Shown here: in pieces, positions 10,601 to 21,919 of the stretch
Layout of the letters: each line of letters begins with the position of its first letter
How positions within the stretch are numbered: position 1 is the first letter of the stretch
From: Tethya wilhelma
Lineage: Eukaryota; Porifera; Demospongiae; Tethyida; Tethyidae
Reading direction: 5' to 3'
NCBI GenBank assembly: GCA_964030475.1
Contig: CAXIPT010000001.1
Location: 10,080,444-10,144,443, forward strand
Length of the DNA stretch: 64,000 bases
Translations under genes and position numbers: made by a program
The notes under the pieces: generated by a model
Databases searched by the model: none
Seen by the model: only the letters and a program-made list of their open reading frames with translations
What the model was told of the DNA's origin: nothing

Positions 10601-12590
10601 ACCCTCTTGTTAACCACCTACGGACTCCAAATGAGAGTAAGTTTCCCATCCACCGGCCGTGCCTTCCTATGACTGCTGCATAACGTGACCAATATTGACC
10701 TTTATACTCTATTATTATGTCAAGTCATGTTACCTCATGGTGACCACTGAATAATCAGTGCTGTTTAATTGTTTGATGTTTCTTTGGAGTGCTGTTACAT
10801 TGATGTTGCTGGTTAACACCTGTGTTTTCGAAGCTTCTTGTCAAACCACTCTGCTACAGTGGACAATTTTGTGGTGCGCGGATGAAAGGCGTGTTGTCTC
10901 TAACAAGTAAATTTCTATGAGTTTCTATACTCACTACAAATGTGGTATAAACTCCTTTACACTGTATTTTTAGCCTTGCTTTGTATCTAATGTACATGTG
11001 TTGCACTGAATCTTTGTGCTCACACATAATTGACAGCAAACCAAGTGACCTTGAAGGTCACTATTTTAAAAGGTCATTTTAGCTTTTAAGGTTAGAGGTT
11101 TTTGAGTGGGCGGGGATCAAAATAAAACAGTAATGAATTCATAGGCTCTTGATACTATCTCAAAGCCGAGAGGATTTGGTCTCAAAATGGCTGATTATTG
11201 CTCAAAAGGGTCAAAGGTCAAATTTAGTTGCTCTCTAAAATGGATTATTCTGCCATTGCCACTCACTCACACGGAACAACTACCAGGCGGCTTGAAAGAC
11301 AACAGATGAACAAAAAAATGTATGCTGAATAAAAGCAAAAAAACTGCTCATCAAGTCTGTAGAAAGCTTTTTGTACTATGTATACACTTTTGACAACCAC
11401 ATTCTCTCATAAAATGTATAACAGGTAAACAGTCCCACCCAGTCAAAAACTCAGCATGATATTCAAGACACACAAACACCCTACAAGCTCACATACCTCA
11501 CTGCCTCTCTCTCCTCTCCACCAGGGAAGAAAAATGGACTTTATACAGCCCTGTCGAATTCAACTTTTCCTGTACAGACTCACTTTCAGTTAAAAATACC
11601 TGTCACTCTAGAACCTCTCTTGCTCAATGTAACATGGAATCCATCAATATGCCACAGGACAACACGTATAGCTTGGATGGCTTTAGTCGCTGTTCTATTG
11701 TGGAGCTCAGGCTTTTGATTCAAACGGTCATGGTAGAGTTCATTCTTTTTGTTCCGAACATTAATACTTGACTGTTGCTGCTGGGCACTCATGATCTGAA
11801 GGGCGTTTCTGAGAATACTGGTGGTGACTGTGTTGTGGTATGGGAACCATCTCTCACATAATACTTTATGAATTTCCGTAACAAGTGATCACAAGACCCC
11901 CAGCTCAATCAATTAAGTGATCCAACTTAAAAAGTTTGAGGGGCACAACTGACTTGAGCGACACAAACTGTCAAAGATTGCATTGTTCTCACACTCACAG
12001 AGCGTGTTTGACATCCGTCATCGAGCATTTTGGGACTGGCCAATGTGGGCAGAATCTAAGCAGTCTATGGAGATGTTAGGTTGATCAATCATTAAATATG
12101 CTGACCTCGTAGTCATGCACAAAGAGGAAATAAATGGATACAGTTTATTGTGCACAGTACCGGTATTGGTGACTGTTTGCCAGCATGTATATACTTGCAC
12201 TACCTCTGTCATTCCTAGTGAAGCATTAGGACAATGTATCTTTGGAACTGGGGACTTTGCTTCCTACAGAAGATATGACTGGCTGGAAGTACTGAAGAGT
12301 AGTCTTGATTTTCCTTTGTGCATGTAACGTACCCACCTGGAGGAGCATTACCAAATTACACTGAATTTGGCATTCCACTGTTTCAAGTATATTGATGAAG
12401 CATCAATGACAACACAACCAATCATTGTAAACCTCAAGAAGATGCCATGCAGACAGCTGCACATGAAACGTTTCGGGTTGTTATGCCTACCATGAGAAGG
12501 TCTGTGCTAAGACATCTGTACAAGAGCTTAGCTGTGACTCCTCAACCTTTTCTAACCTGACTGAAGCTGAAACCTTGTTGAAACGGTAGA
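10600..12590. other. no recognisable gene
   Basis: Only short frames with no recognisable motifs. The stretch near 12200-12560 may be decayed upstream sequence of the transposase remnant that follows, but this cannot be shown from the sequence alone. Confidence 0.4.
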
Positions 12591-12597
12591 GCTTGCA

Positions 12598-13929
12598 TTG
12601 GTGTACGACCTTCGTGATCACTACAGCCGTCGACAATCCAACTTTGATTTGTTTTGGGAGAATTTCAAAGCAAAAGAGTACTTACAGGAAGATGTAGGCA
12701 CTGCTTATGATGAGAATATCAATGAGTGGATATGCATTCAATTCTCACCATTGTGCCTGTTGTCCTTCACGGTGCACTGGCCACCTGAAAATTAGACATT
12801 GTGTACAACAATAGCAGTGGCTCAGCCTCTCCAACCTTGGTCAATGCAGGCTCAACATACTCTCTTTCACAGCAAAATATGCAAGTTGCATAGTGTACAT
12901 CCTTACGCCCAACTTTCCTGTTGCTGCAGCTGAGCAAGGACAACAGGTCAGTGGATCACAATGGTAATCATGATTTCACCAAGTATAGCATAATTCCTTC
13001 TGTTGACATTCCAGACAAATCAGTGGTTCTTGGTCACTGGCTATGTGTTCATTATGTTCAAAGAACCTGCTTTTGAGCGATTGTTACCAGTTGGACACAG
13101 TGCCAGGCAAGAGTATTAAGCGAACAAATTCCAAGAAAACCATCTTGTTTGTCTATTCAGATGGTGGGCCTGACCATAGGATGAATTTTATGTCGGTCAA
13201 TATAGGAGGTTGCAGTTGAACCTCGACTATTTCTGTCCTGCAAGGACTGCACCCTATCATTCCTAACGAAATCCTGTAGAGTGCAATGGCCTTTGCTATT
13301 TAAAAGATGCTAGAGGAAATGGAAGTTTCAAAACAGAATGTAGAGTTTCGTGAAGCTTCAATGGATTTGATTTCTCCTGTGAAAGGGTTGCTCACAGACG
13401 TAGCACTGAGAGGCTGCAGGTTGAAAGAAAATAAGTTTGTTTGCACAGCTGCTCTACTGTATGAGCATTATGGACAACAGTTCTCAACATTGACATTGAT
13501 GCAAAGGATCTCTCTACATTGCTTCATGTCCTACTATTGTGTACGACACTTATTTTGATATCCTAAAGTGTGCAAAAGAAGATTTGTGAGGTATGTCTTT
13601 CACCTTAACTCTCCTAGCAGAGTTGGAAAAATTGCACCACATTCCATTCCTTTGTCCGGGTAAAGACGACCATTAAAATATTTCGCTGATGTGTTTGGAA
13701 AAGACACCAGAAGGCAGCACATCGCCCATCTAGGTACCCTAGTGTACAGCAAATAAAAAAGCTGAAATAATGCTCTTATGATAGAAATGTGAAGGCTAAA
13801 CTATTCTTATTTGAGGAGAATGTTAAGACTTCAGAAAGAGAGCAGCTCAAACATTCTTTGAATATGATGCCTTTTTCATGTGGTGCACAGCTTCAAGATG
13901 CTGACAATCCAGTGTATCTCAAAATGTAG
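12598..13929 (+). pseudogene. degenerate 'SDGGPDHR' transposase remnant (family unnamed)
   Basis: Pieces in shifting frames match a large uncharacterised transposase-like family that I associate with sponges, cnidarians and molluscs: VYDLRDHYSRRQSNFDLFW near 12600; ILFVYSDGGPDHRMNFMSV near 13140-13200; CPARTAPYHS-stop-RNPVECNG near 13235-13285; YFADVFGKDT near 13680; and KLFLFEENVKTSEREQLK then MMPFSCGAQLQDADNPVYL at 13795-13926. The DGGPDHR and RTAPYHSwRNPVE motifs look like acidic active-site blocks of an RNase-H-type enzyme; that is inference. At least five frame changes or stops, so it is dead. Confidence 0.6.
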
Positions 13930-15820
13930 TCTACCATACAGCTAAAAATTTTTGAGGAGTATAAATTTCGTTCTTTTCGGCGATCTGCAAAAATTACCCC
14001 CCACCCCTCCCGAATTTTTCGTGATCATATAGGTGGGGCTGCTCGATCCTTGAAAATACAATCACAAAAAGTTTGGTGATTGCCTTTCCATTTTATTTCT
14101 CGAAACTTTCTAGCTATGTGGTATATTGCCAACAGCCCTACAGTATAGTCATTATATTCATCCCAAGTTTAGAGACATCTGTGTGTATATACTGTGGTGT
14201 CAGTGGATCAAGCCTTGGAATAATTAAAAAGCTTATTCCCCCCATTGTGATGTTTGTCAGTGGTGTGTCCAGGATTTCAGTCATGGGGGTGCTGATACAA
14301 TGTGGGCACAGAGCAGCCAAAAATTTTGGGGTAGCTACGCTCACTTTTGGTCACGTGAGCAAAATTATTAATAGTTATTAATGTGCAGAGATGGCACTGT
14401 GTTCTGCCGCTTTTTTTGGGGTCTTATCTCCAATCTTATGTAAAATTTCACTCTTGAAAGTCAATTTAAAGTCTTATCAGCATATATTTTATCTATTTCA
14501 AGCAAAATTCATTGAACTGCGCTTGTCTTGAGCTCTGCTTTAAGCAATGACATTATTTTCTGAGCTAGGGGAATGCTCAAGTGCCCTGACCACCATGCTG
14601 ATACACCACTGGTTGTAAGGGCAAGACACCTATTCCTAATGCCAAGAAGTCACATACATCCCTATCGAATTATTATTGTTAATGACATTTGTATTTGAAT
14701 CGTGAGTTAACTATAATGAGATTCATAGTAATGAATAATGGTGATGGTTGCTCACCCCCATCCAAGTTCAACAGGAAACTCATTAGGAAAGGCCTAAGGT
14801 GAAGAAGAAGCAAGCACCTCTCACCTCTCCTGCTACTAACAGAGATGCTGCTCAATAATAATTATTGATGCTGTGCTCAAGTGTTACCGTCTACAAGATA
14901 TTAGGTCTTCAAAGTGTTGCATGTGGGCTGACTATGACATCCAATATTCAGTCTGATGAATAAACAATCTGAACGATGGACAAGGACACTGGCTGACAGG
15001 ATCAATGATCTCATTTAACTGTCTATGTGTATACTCTGACAACACATGTTACTTTAAAAAGTTCGTTGATGTCCCTATTCAAGCTGAACATGTGACTGGC
15101 CTTTTCCAATAGTATTCACTACTATGTTGGAAGGCAACCAGTAGAATTTCAATTTAACAAGAAAGAAATGACACACCATCATGGAAATACTTAATTACAA
15201 ATAAAAAGGACAAGATGTTCCAGTCTTCTACACATGCTGGATGTTCAAGATGAATAAGTGAGTGAAGCGAGTGTGCCGAATAGTATCTTGTCCACTTGTG
15301 AATGATATAATCCGGGAAGTTCTGGACTTAATTGCATGACTGTGTGTTGTCAGGTTATTCACTGCTTTATATCAGACATAGATATGTATGGTGGTATTCA
15401 ACAAAATCACCTTAAGACCACACATTCTAGCTATCACTGTAGAGTGACCATCAAGGATTTTTTTTTATCTCCCACTTGATCAGGTAGACAAAGATAAGAG
15501 CATGCACAGGCACAATGTATATTAATTATGTACATATACCTTAAACTTTGATACTGGCTCTTGGAGGACCCACTTTCACAGGAAGATACAGTCCTAGCCT
15601 CAAATTCTGGAGGAAAGTGACAGAGCAGTTGAGGATGCCAGCTACCCAAGTTGCAAGCAGAGCTTAACCATAATGTACAGCCAGAAAATTATATTTACAA
15701 GTATAGTAAAAAAATTCTTAAAAATTAGTGGGGTAGGAATGGGCAGTGCTGTAAAAAGTAAGGAAACAAGGCATGCATGTTGCAATTTCGGCACATGACT
15801 ACTTCATTTTCATTTTTGAN
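13930..15820. other. decayed repeats, no gene
   Basis: Contains AATTTTTGAGGAGTATAAAT / TTTTCGTG patterns (about 13950-14030) seen in the sponge-type 'TTTCG' MITEs elsewhere in this window, a GTGTCCAGGATTTCAGTCATGGGGG-like block near 14265, and one copy of the 10.4-kb minisatellite unit at 14806-14840. No supported gene. Confidence 0.45.
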
Positions 15821-16007
15821 AGGAATGGCCAAATCGTAAAAAGAAAGCAAACAAGATGGAATGGCTGTTTGATTAAAGAATTATTCCTATGGGCAACATG
15901 ATGTACTCAACATGGAAAGAGAGTACTACATGCAACCCACACAGGAAGAATTCTGCACACGCTCAGCCAGCCATTCCATCTTGTTTGCTTTCTTTTTATG
16001 CATTCCT
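15821..16007. mobile_element. MITE family A, copy 1 (187 bp)
   Basis: Left end AGGAATGGCCAAATCGTAAA and right end TTTTTATGCATTCCT, with arms (AAGCAAACAAGATGGAATGG / CCATTCCATCTTGTTTGCTT) that are near-perfect inverted copies. A second, diverged member lies at 22707-22882. An unresolved base (n) abuts the left end at 15820. No coding capacity. Confidence 0.75.
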
Positions 16008-16871
16008 ATGTCTCATTACGTTTCCAATGTTTTTTTACTTGTTATTTACATATGTGTACCTATATCCACTGCAAGTATCAGGAGAGGCACAAGACAGCAT
16101 GGATATAAGGTCACATAAAAGACTGTGAATTCAGGTACAACTGTAACTTTATAGCTTGTTTGTTATTAAGTTCTGTACTAGAGGTGCTATTAGAACAGCA
16201 TTGATAGTGATGATGTAAAAACAGACAGGTCCGACTGTAACTAATAGTTTTACATGTAGTTTTATTTGCTGGACTTTGAATCGCTTACTTACGTAATGTA
16301 TCATTAATTATATTGATACTCGATCATACAGATTCTCATGGGTGTGATTCTAGATCTGGGTGTACAGGAGTACCAGAAGAGGTGTTACTCAAGAGTGGCT
16401 GTAGAACAGACGATAAACTCATAACTGTTTAATTGCCTTTGTATAAGTTATCTAAAATGGCCAGTTGACCAGTACTTTGCCCTCCTTTCTTATTTAGCAA
16501 TCTTGTTGCCATATACTGTCCATCTCCTCATCATTTGTATCAGCTAAAGAAAACCAAGCATCTGTACATATGAGCAGCAAGTTCCTAGAATTGAGACAGA
16601 GGATCAATTAAAGAGTAATTTCAGGTGCAAACAGATCAGCTAGCTTTGTTGTTCACTGTGGCATGTAGGAGCTAGTGTACAGTTAACTATCAAGCACAGG
16701 TTAAAAGATTGTTACTACATATGTACATTTGTGTACTAACTTGTCCATATGAATATGTCATAGTTTCGTGGTTAACTGAAAAAAGTGTTTGCCAAGTTGG
16801 TTATCCATCTGTCTGGTTCCATGAGAGTTTTTTGTCAAATACCCATTAAATCCAAATGGAAGAGTAACTCC

Positions 16872-17032
16872 AAAGAGGCCACCAAAGGCGGACAAACTTC
16901 ACAATTAAGGCGTATCAGCTGGCTTACATGATAGTTCATCAGAGATCAGGCAGATGCTTAATTATAGAAACAGGCATATGTAAGCCAAACATGCACAACT
17001 TGTGAAGTTTGTCCGTCTTTAGGGGCCTCTTT
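16872..17032. mobile_element. MITE with 30-bp inverted ends (161 bp)
   Basis: Left end AAAGAGGCCACCAAAGGCGG then ACAAACTTCACAA; the right end is its near-exact inverse (TTGTGAAGTTTGTCCGTCTT then TAGGGGCCTCTTT). It sits next to the Tnp2 fragment at 17041-17446. Confidence 0.75.
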
Positions 17033-17040
17033 ACATTTGA

Positions 17041-17446
17041 GAATGAATGGTAAACAAGTATGCTTGAGCTCAGCATGGTGTGCACTAAAAGGATATATTC
17101 AGCTTGGAGAAATTCTGGAAGTTGAATTAAAAGCCAGGCACAAAAATTTTGAACTCAGAAACCTTCCAGAACTGGATCGTGGAGTAAACCAAACTTCATC
17201 CAGAGGTTGAACAGATACCAGAATTTGGTCAATCTTCTTGATGTGTTGAAATTAAGAACAATGGTCATAATTAGAGTCAAACCAATATTTCAAAAGACTC
17301 CTGGTCACTCCCTCTAAGACTGCATACGTGAGGTCAATAGGCATATTGTTTACATTTGTGTACTCAGCTAGTATTGAATACCCTTTCACTCCGAAAGTAG
17401 CCACTGTTTCATTTTGTGTAGCTTTTTGGGCCCAGATTAATTGCAT
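17041..17446 (-). pseudogene. CACTA-type Tnp2 transposase fragment
   Basis: Minus-strand reading gives GVKGYSILAEYTNVNNMPID then LTYAVLEGVTRSLLKYWFDS, which aligns residue for residue with the transposase of the 35.8-kb element (GVKGESVLSSHIDIIEAVPI..YMHAVLEGVTKTLLKFWLDS). Further on, in broken frames, FWKVSEFK and CAWLL correspond to YWKASEF.AWLLF of that protein. The second catalytic-type Asp of the ID.MH motif is kept but Met-His has become Leu-Thr. An ancient relic of a related element. Confidence 0.7.
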
Positions 17447-17507
17447 GGTACATGTGCATGAGTATGAGGAATGTGAGGCTCAGAAGACTGTTCTGTGATT
17501 AGTATAC

Positions 17508-18023
17508 CCCTTTCGCTTGATGAAATCGGCAAATCGGCGTTTCTGGTTATGATCGCTCTCGAAATTCACAAGATTATGAACTCTTGAACCCTGTTGTGAC
17601 GTTTTCAATCACTGGTCTACGTCATAACTCAACCACACCCCTTCAATGGATGCCAGCAGGTACCTCTCGAGTTCGATCGCCCAGAATTCACCCAGAAATG
17701 CAAGCGCTAGTGTTGCATGCACATAGGAGTCTTTGTTTATCAACCCACAATCACACACACTACTGTAAAGCTCATATTTTTTGGAAAAAAAAAAAAAAAA
17801 TTAAAAAAATAAGTCGATGAAAGCAAACTTCAAAGCTTGTTCAAAGGCGAACCACTTAATCCATTATAGATCAGAGTGCCGACCACTTCAAAATCCACTA
17901 TGGGATATATCCGGTGCCGACATGCCGACAATGAATAAATTCATGAACCAAAATGATGACGTATTTAAGAAATTTTTGAATTTAGAGTTTGTGCATTTTT
18001 ACAACAAATTCCAAGCGAAAGGG
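17508..18023 (+). mobile_element. 0.5-kb element with CCCTTTCGCTTG ends, copy 1
   Basis: Begins CCCTTTCGCTTGATGAAATC and ends CCAAGCGAAAGGG, short inverted termini. The interior (including CGAGTTCGATCGCCCAGAAT and an A-rich tract at 17783-17805) is about 90 percent the same as the direct-orientation copy at 20229-20710. The two copies flank the piggyBac relic. The right flank TTATAA is near the TTAA target of piggyBac, so these may be its non-autonomous relatives; this is inference. Confidence 0.65.
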
Positions 18024-18135
18024 TTATAATTGGCTAGATACATTGACATAGATGTAGGTAAAATCATAACAACATACTAAAGATTGACAATGATAACATG
18101 GTTTCAATACATCAATTTGAATACATGTACACTAG

Positions 18136-19757
18136 CTAATACTTATGGTACTTCTTAAAACAGCCAGTTTTGCAAAGTCTCACACGACACACTCCACAAC
18201 CGTAGGAGGTGAATCTGGGCTTCTCACTTCTATCCAGCTGACATTGGCGGCATCTACCCCTCTTCAGTCCTGGAATCTCCTTCACCTTCTCCACGTAGCA
18301 AACCCTTTCACTGCTGGCCGTATCCACCCTCTCAGTATCGGCAACTCTAATGCCTCTACCTAATCCTACTTCATCCAGTAAGCAATGCACTAACTCAAGA
18401 CGAAAAGCTAGGTCATCTTTTGGTTTAATATCACGTTTAATACAGCTATGTTTGTACAATATGTAGGCATTATTCACAGCTATGTTAAACAACCTATTAT
18501 GAATACGCATCCAGTACCTTTTAGACTTTCTGTCAAAATCATAGTTTTTTCCAAGCTGGTTTGTTCTATCTACAGCGCACATGTATTTGTTATAGCAAGG
18601 TAAAATTGGGGGAACACTTTGCTTTCGAAGCACTCCTTCAGGATGAAGGCGAGCTACAGGTGTGTGCATATGCTCTGGAAACACATTTGTAACAAATTTC
18701 ACTACTTTACGATCATGGAACACATAGTAACACAAATCACCCACAGTTTCTGCTACGTAACACCCCTTTGTTGGTTTGACACCTTTTAAGCTAGCGGGAA
18801 AGCCCAATGCTCTTTCTTTTATGGTTCCTGCAAAGTAAATGTTATCTTTAGCTAGTTCTTCCGCAAGAGGCCCACTTGAGAAATAATTATCACAGTACAC
18901 AACATGATTCAAACCACTAAAAGGCTCCACTAGGTCTTTAACCACTCTCTTTACCAATCCATGCTCAGACACCTTCTTTCCTGTGGTCAAATCTGTTTTT
19001 CGACCCTCATACAATTGAAAATGACACAAATAACCACAACATGAACATGAGCAACACCAGATCTTAACCCCTTCTTGATTGGTTTTTTGGGCATAGCTAC
19101 TTTCCCCCCAACATGTCCTTTGTACTTTACCATGGATTCATCTACTGCAAGCTCTTGTCCTGGATTGTAGGCTTCCAAAAATGTTCTGTTAAGCACATCA
19201 ATCACAGGCTTAACTTTACGAGAAATCCCCCCTTTAGCTGGTATGCTCTCATTATCTACCACATGAAAATTACACCACAAAGCCCAGAATCTAGTAGAAG
19301 TCATGTACTGATACAACCCCGGGATACCCATAAATTTGTCCCTACTCCAGTAGTTATTAATCATAGGCAACTTATGGATCCCCATCAATAGTATAATGCT
19401 CAAGAATGTCCAGATTTCAGCAGTTGTTGTGTTCACCCAATTTGACACTCCCTTTTGAAATGCATACCTATTAGTTTCAGTGGCCAGCAAACTGCACAAG
19501 CTGCTTGGCCATACTAACTGTAAATAGTCAAAAGCATTATTTTTGGTAGGATTTAGATCATTCGTAGGACCTTCCTTACGTAGAAATGGTGGATAACGGC
19601 CAGAGTTCCGGGATGCTTTCAGTCCTTCCTCTCATGCCTGCTTCCTCCTCTTAGGGGTTGGCATCTCACCTTCCAAGTCGCTGTCGTCCGAGCTATCAGA
19701 TTCACTACCCTCATCACTTGAAAAAACTACGTGTGCGTGTGTGATAATGATATTCAT
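18136..19757 (-). pseudogene. piggyBac (PGBD-like) transposase, inactivated
   Basis: Reads from ATG at 19757 (MNIIITHAHVVFSSDEGSES, an acidic N terminus) through PTPKRRKQA to an in-frame TGA at 19632-19634, then continues PPFLRKEGPTNDLNPTKNNA into the conserved core. The DDD catalytic residues are present: LAVDESMVKYKG, NHVVYCDNYFSS and CAVDRTNQLGKNY. The C terminus has the Cys-rich zinc domain (CRQCQLDR, SYGCGVCRVRLCKTGCFKKY). A one-base deletion in the CCCC run (+ strand) at 19068-19071 shifts the frame in the block before LCHFQLYEG. So the copy carries one nonsense codon and one frameshift but is otherwise complete, i.e. fairly young. PiggyBac transposases cut and paste at TTAA. Confidence 0.88.
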
Positions 19758-19980
19758 GATACAAAAAAACCCTAGGGATTTGGACTACGACGAGGATTTA
19801 TAATGATTTTCATGACCCCAAAACCTGGGGACCTAGACCACAGCAAGAAATCGTAACGATATTCATGACCCGAAAAACTAGGGGATCTGAACCAAAACGA
19901 AGTTATAACGATATTCATGATGCAAAAACCTAGGGGATCTGGACCAAAATGAGAAGTTATTAATGATATTCATGACCCAA
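19745..19980. repeat. ~55-bp tandem repeat over the piggyBac start
   Basis: Five occurrences of GAT(A/T)TTCATGA at about 19748, 19805, 19858, 19909 and 19965, each followed by CAAAAACCTAGGGGATCTGG-like sequence. The transposase start codon falls in the first unit, so this may be the element's subterminal or 5' repeat array. Confidence 0.7.
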
Positions 19981-20228
19981 CAACGGCAGCAAGGTAACGT
20001 ACAATATTTACAACCAAACATGTCGGCAAATGGAGTAAACTTCATGTCCCCATCAGTCTACAATCAGGTGTCAAAAGCACATGCAGGTGCGAGAAGGAAT
20101 ATTCTAGCCCAAATTGCTGTCACAGATACTACTTTCGTCGTCTAGAGTCTCTTCTTCCAAGAGGCATCCGTTGCTACAGCTAGCAGCTGATGATGATAAA
20201 ATTCCTGAGAATCCATGGCTGAAATTAT

Positions 20229-20710
20229 CCCTTTCGCTTGATGAAATCGGCAAATCGGCGTTTCTGGTTATGATCGCTCTCGAAATTCACAAGATTATGA
20301 ACTCTTGAACCCTGTTGTAACATTTTCAATCACTGGTCTACGTTTACACCCCTTCAATGGATGCCAGCAGGTACCTCTCGAGTTCGATCGCCCAGAATTC
20401 ACCCAGAAATGCAAGCACTAGTGTTGCATGCACAAAGGAGTCTTTGTTTATCAACCCACAATCACTCACACTACTGTAAAGCTCATATTTAAAAAAAAAA
20501 AAAAAATAAGTCGATGAAAGCAAATTTCAAAGCTTGTTCAAAGGCGAACCACTTAATCCATTATAGATCAGAGTGCCGACCACTTCAAAATCCACTATGG
20601 GATATATCCGGTGCCAGAATTATAAATTAATGAACCAAAATGATGATGTATTTAAGAATTTTTTGAATTTAGAGTTTGTGCAATTTTACAACAAATTCCA
20701 AGCGAAAGGG
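20229..20710 (+). mobile_element. 0.5-kb element with CCCTTTCGCTTG ends, copy 2
   Basis: Same ends and interior as 17508-18023, in the same orientation, shortened by small deletions (for example in the A-tract and near ATTATAAATTAATGAACC). Flanked by AATTAT on the left. See copy 1. Confidence 0.65.
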
Positions 20711-21313
20711 ATACTTGCCTTCATCTAGGCAGTACTCAGGGTCATTAAACTCTAATTGGAATGAATTTGAGTGCAGCCTTTGCCAACTAAATAAATTACA
20801 TCATATTAATATTTAACATTTGCAAACTCATCCAGAGACGGTTTTAGCTTCTGCTACAAGTTAAAAATAGCTTTATAAGAGTAAAGATGTTTAAAGTCTT
20901 AGTTTACCCTAAGCATGGCACTAGCTATCTTCAATTGAAAATTATACATGACGTCATTGATAATTCAACAGTTTCCCTACAGGCCTGACGTGATGTCACT
21001 CATTGAACTACGGAGCACGCGCTAGAATTTTTCAGACAGTCCTTAATGGCACTGAGGTACGCACACACTAGCTTTGGCTGGTAGATCAGTAACTGTTAGC
21101 TTTCACTTGTTTCTTTCCTTTTGGAGTGTTGACAGTGATATCATATGTGTGAATATGTCTTTGGGTTGGTGATAATATCATGTAGTTTAATGCAAACAAA
21201 CCAAACACCAGCAAGAAGCATGTATGACAATTAAGGTGTTGTAACTAGAGGCTCTAGTTAAGCTATTATAATTGAATTGAATGCTGAGAGAGAAAGATAT
21301 CCCAGAAAAAATC

Positions 21314-21381
21314 TGGGACTCAGCTGGGAATCGAACCCAAGACATAGTCAGGTGCTCTTACCACTAAGCCACTGAGTGCCC
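21314..21381 (-). pseudogene. tRNA-like segment, opposite arm, anticodon region deleted
   Basis: The reverse strand reads GGGCACTCAGTGGCTTAGTG then GTAAGAGCACCTGACTATG directly into TCTTGGGTTCGATTCCC. Compared with the other arm it lacks the anticodon loop and its 3' stem (about 14 nt), so it cannot fold as a tRNA, while A- and B-box promoter-like sequence is retained. Confidence 0.6.
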
Positions 21382-21602
21382 GTGGCATTGGAACAGAAGA
21401 TATGTATCTATAGGCCTCAGCAGAGATAATTGAGCCGGAGGCTGAGGTAGTAGATACTTCGGTATCTGCTCAAGCAATGTGCCTGTACAGTCAACCCACC
21501 CAGGCCTGTAACCCCGTCCGCCGGGGATCTTCTTGAGAGAGAAAGATAATCAGTTGGGTTCGGCTGAGGCCTATAGATACATATCTTCTGTTCCAATGCC
21601 AT

Positions 21603-21680
21603 GGGCACTCAGTGGATTAGTAGTAAGAGCACCTGACTAGCAATCGGGTGGTCTTGGGTTCGATTCCCAGCTGAGTCCCA
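21603..21680 (+). tRNA. tRNA-Ala(AGC)-like pseudogene/SINE head
   Basis: GGGCACTCAGTGG..TTAG at the 5' side with an A-box-like start; anticodon arm CCTGA-CTAGCAA-TCGGG with loop anticodon AGC; perfect B box GGGTTCGATTCCC; 3' end CTGAGTCCC pairs with the 5' end apart from one bulged C. Because it lies in the arm of a palindromic repeat it is most likely tRNA-derived repeat sequence, not a working tRNA gene. Confidence 0.5.
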
Positions 21681-21718
21681 GATTTTTCCTGGGATATCTT
21701 TCTCTCTCAGCATTCAAT

Positions 21719-21919
21719 TTAATTATAAGAAGCATGTAGTCTTAGCTTGTTCATTTGAAGGTGTTGAGGAAGATACGTATCCAGTAGGAGAATAGGACAC
21801 AAGCTATGCTTTGGTGATTTGAAAACAGGGACACTATCAATGTTCCAAATCAGGCCTGTGTTTTCTGGAACTGTTGGCTTCTTGCTAGCCATCATGTATG
21901 TCACAAATGTGTACGCCAT
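21719..21919 (-). pseudogene. CACTA-type Tnp2 transposase fragment
   Basis: Reads VPENTGLIWNIDSVPVFKSP then KHSLCPILLLDTYLPQHLQM, matching the first catalytic block of the 35.8-kb element's transposase (LPEHTGLILCSDGVPLFNSS..ALWPIMLMCTSLPPGIRM). The catalytic-type Asp survives in this copy (ID.VP for SDGVP). It abuts the tRNA palindrome, so the palindrome probably inserted at or beside it. Confidence 0.65.

Larger units (their letters stand above)
21268..21726. mobile_element. 459-bp palindromic element built on tRNA-like sequence
   Basis: Arms of about 155 bp (21268-21420 and 21565-21726) are inverted copies: ATTGAATTGAATGCTGAGAG at the left, CTCTCAGCATTCAATTTAAT at the right. Each arm contains a tRNA-derived segment pointing outward, and the 140-bp centre is unique. 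The structure is that of a MITE or foldback element that captured, or was formed by inverted duplication of, a tRNA-derived SINE. Confidence 0.8.

Noticed and set aside
10389..10649. 86-codon minus-strand frame
   Set aside because: It is a translation of the CTCCCACCTCTCCTGCTAC minisatellite.
14073..14381. 102-codon plus-strand frame
   Set aside because: Covers repeat-derived sequence (GTGTCCAGGATTTC block) with no domain pattern.
17508..20710. LTR retrotransposon with 0.5-kb LTRs
   Set aside because: The copies end in short inverted CCCTTTCGC motifs, not TG..CA. The internal gene is a DNA transposase with no reverse transcriptase, and no primer-binding site is evident.
21603..21680. functional tRNA-Ala gene
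   Set aside because: It lies in a palindromic repeat arm, has a bulge in the acceptor stem and a degraded partner copy; a repeat-derived origin is more likely.
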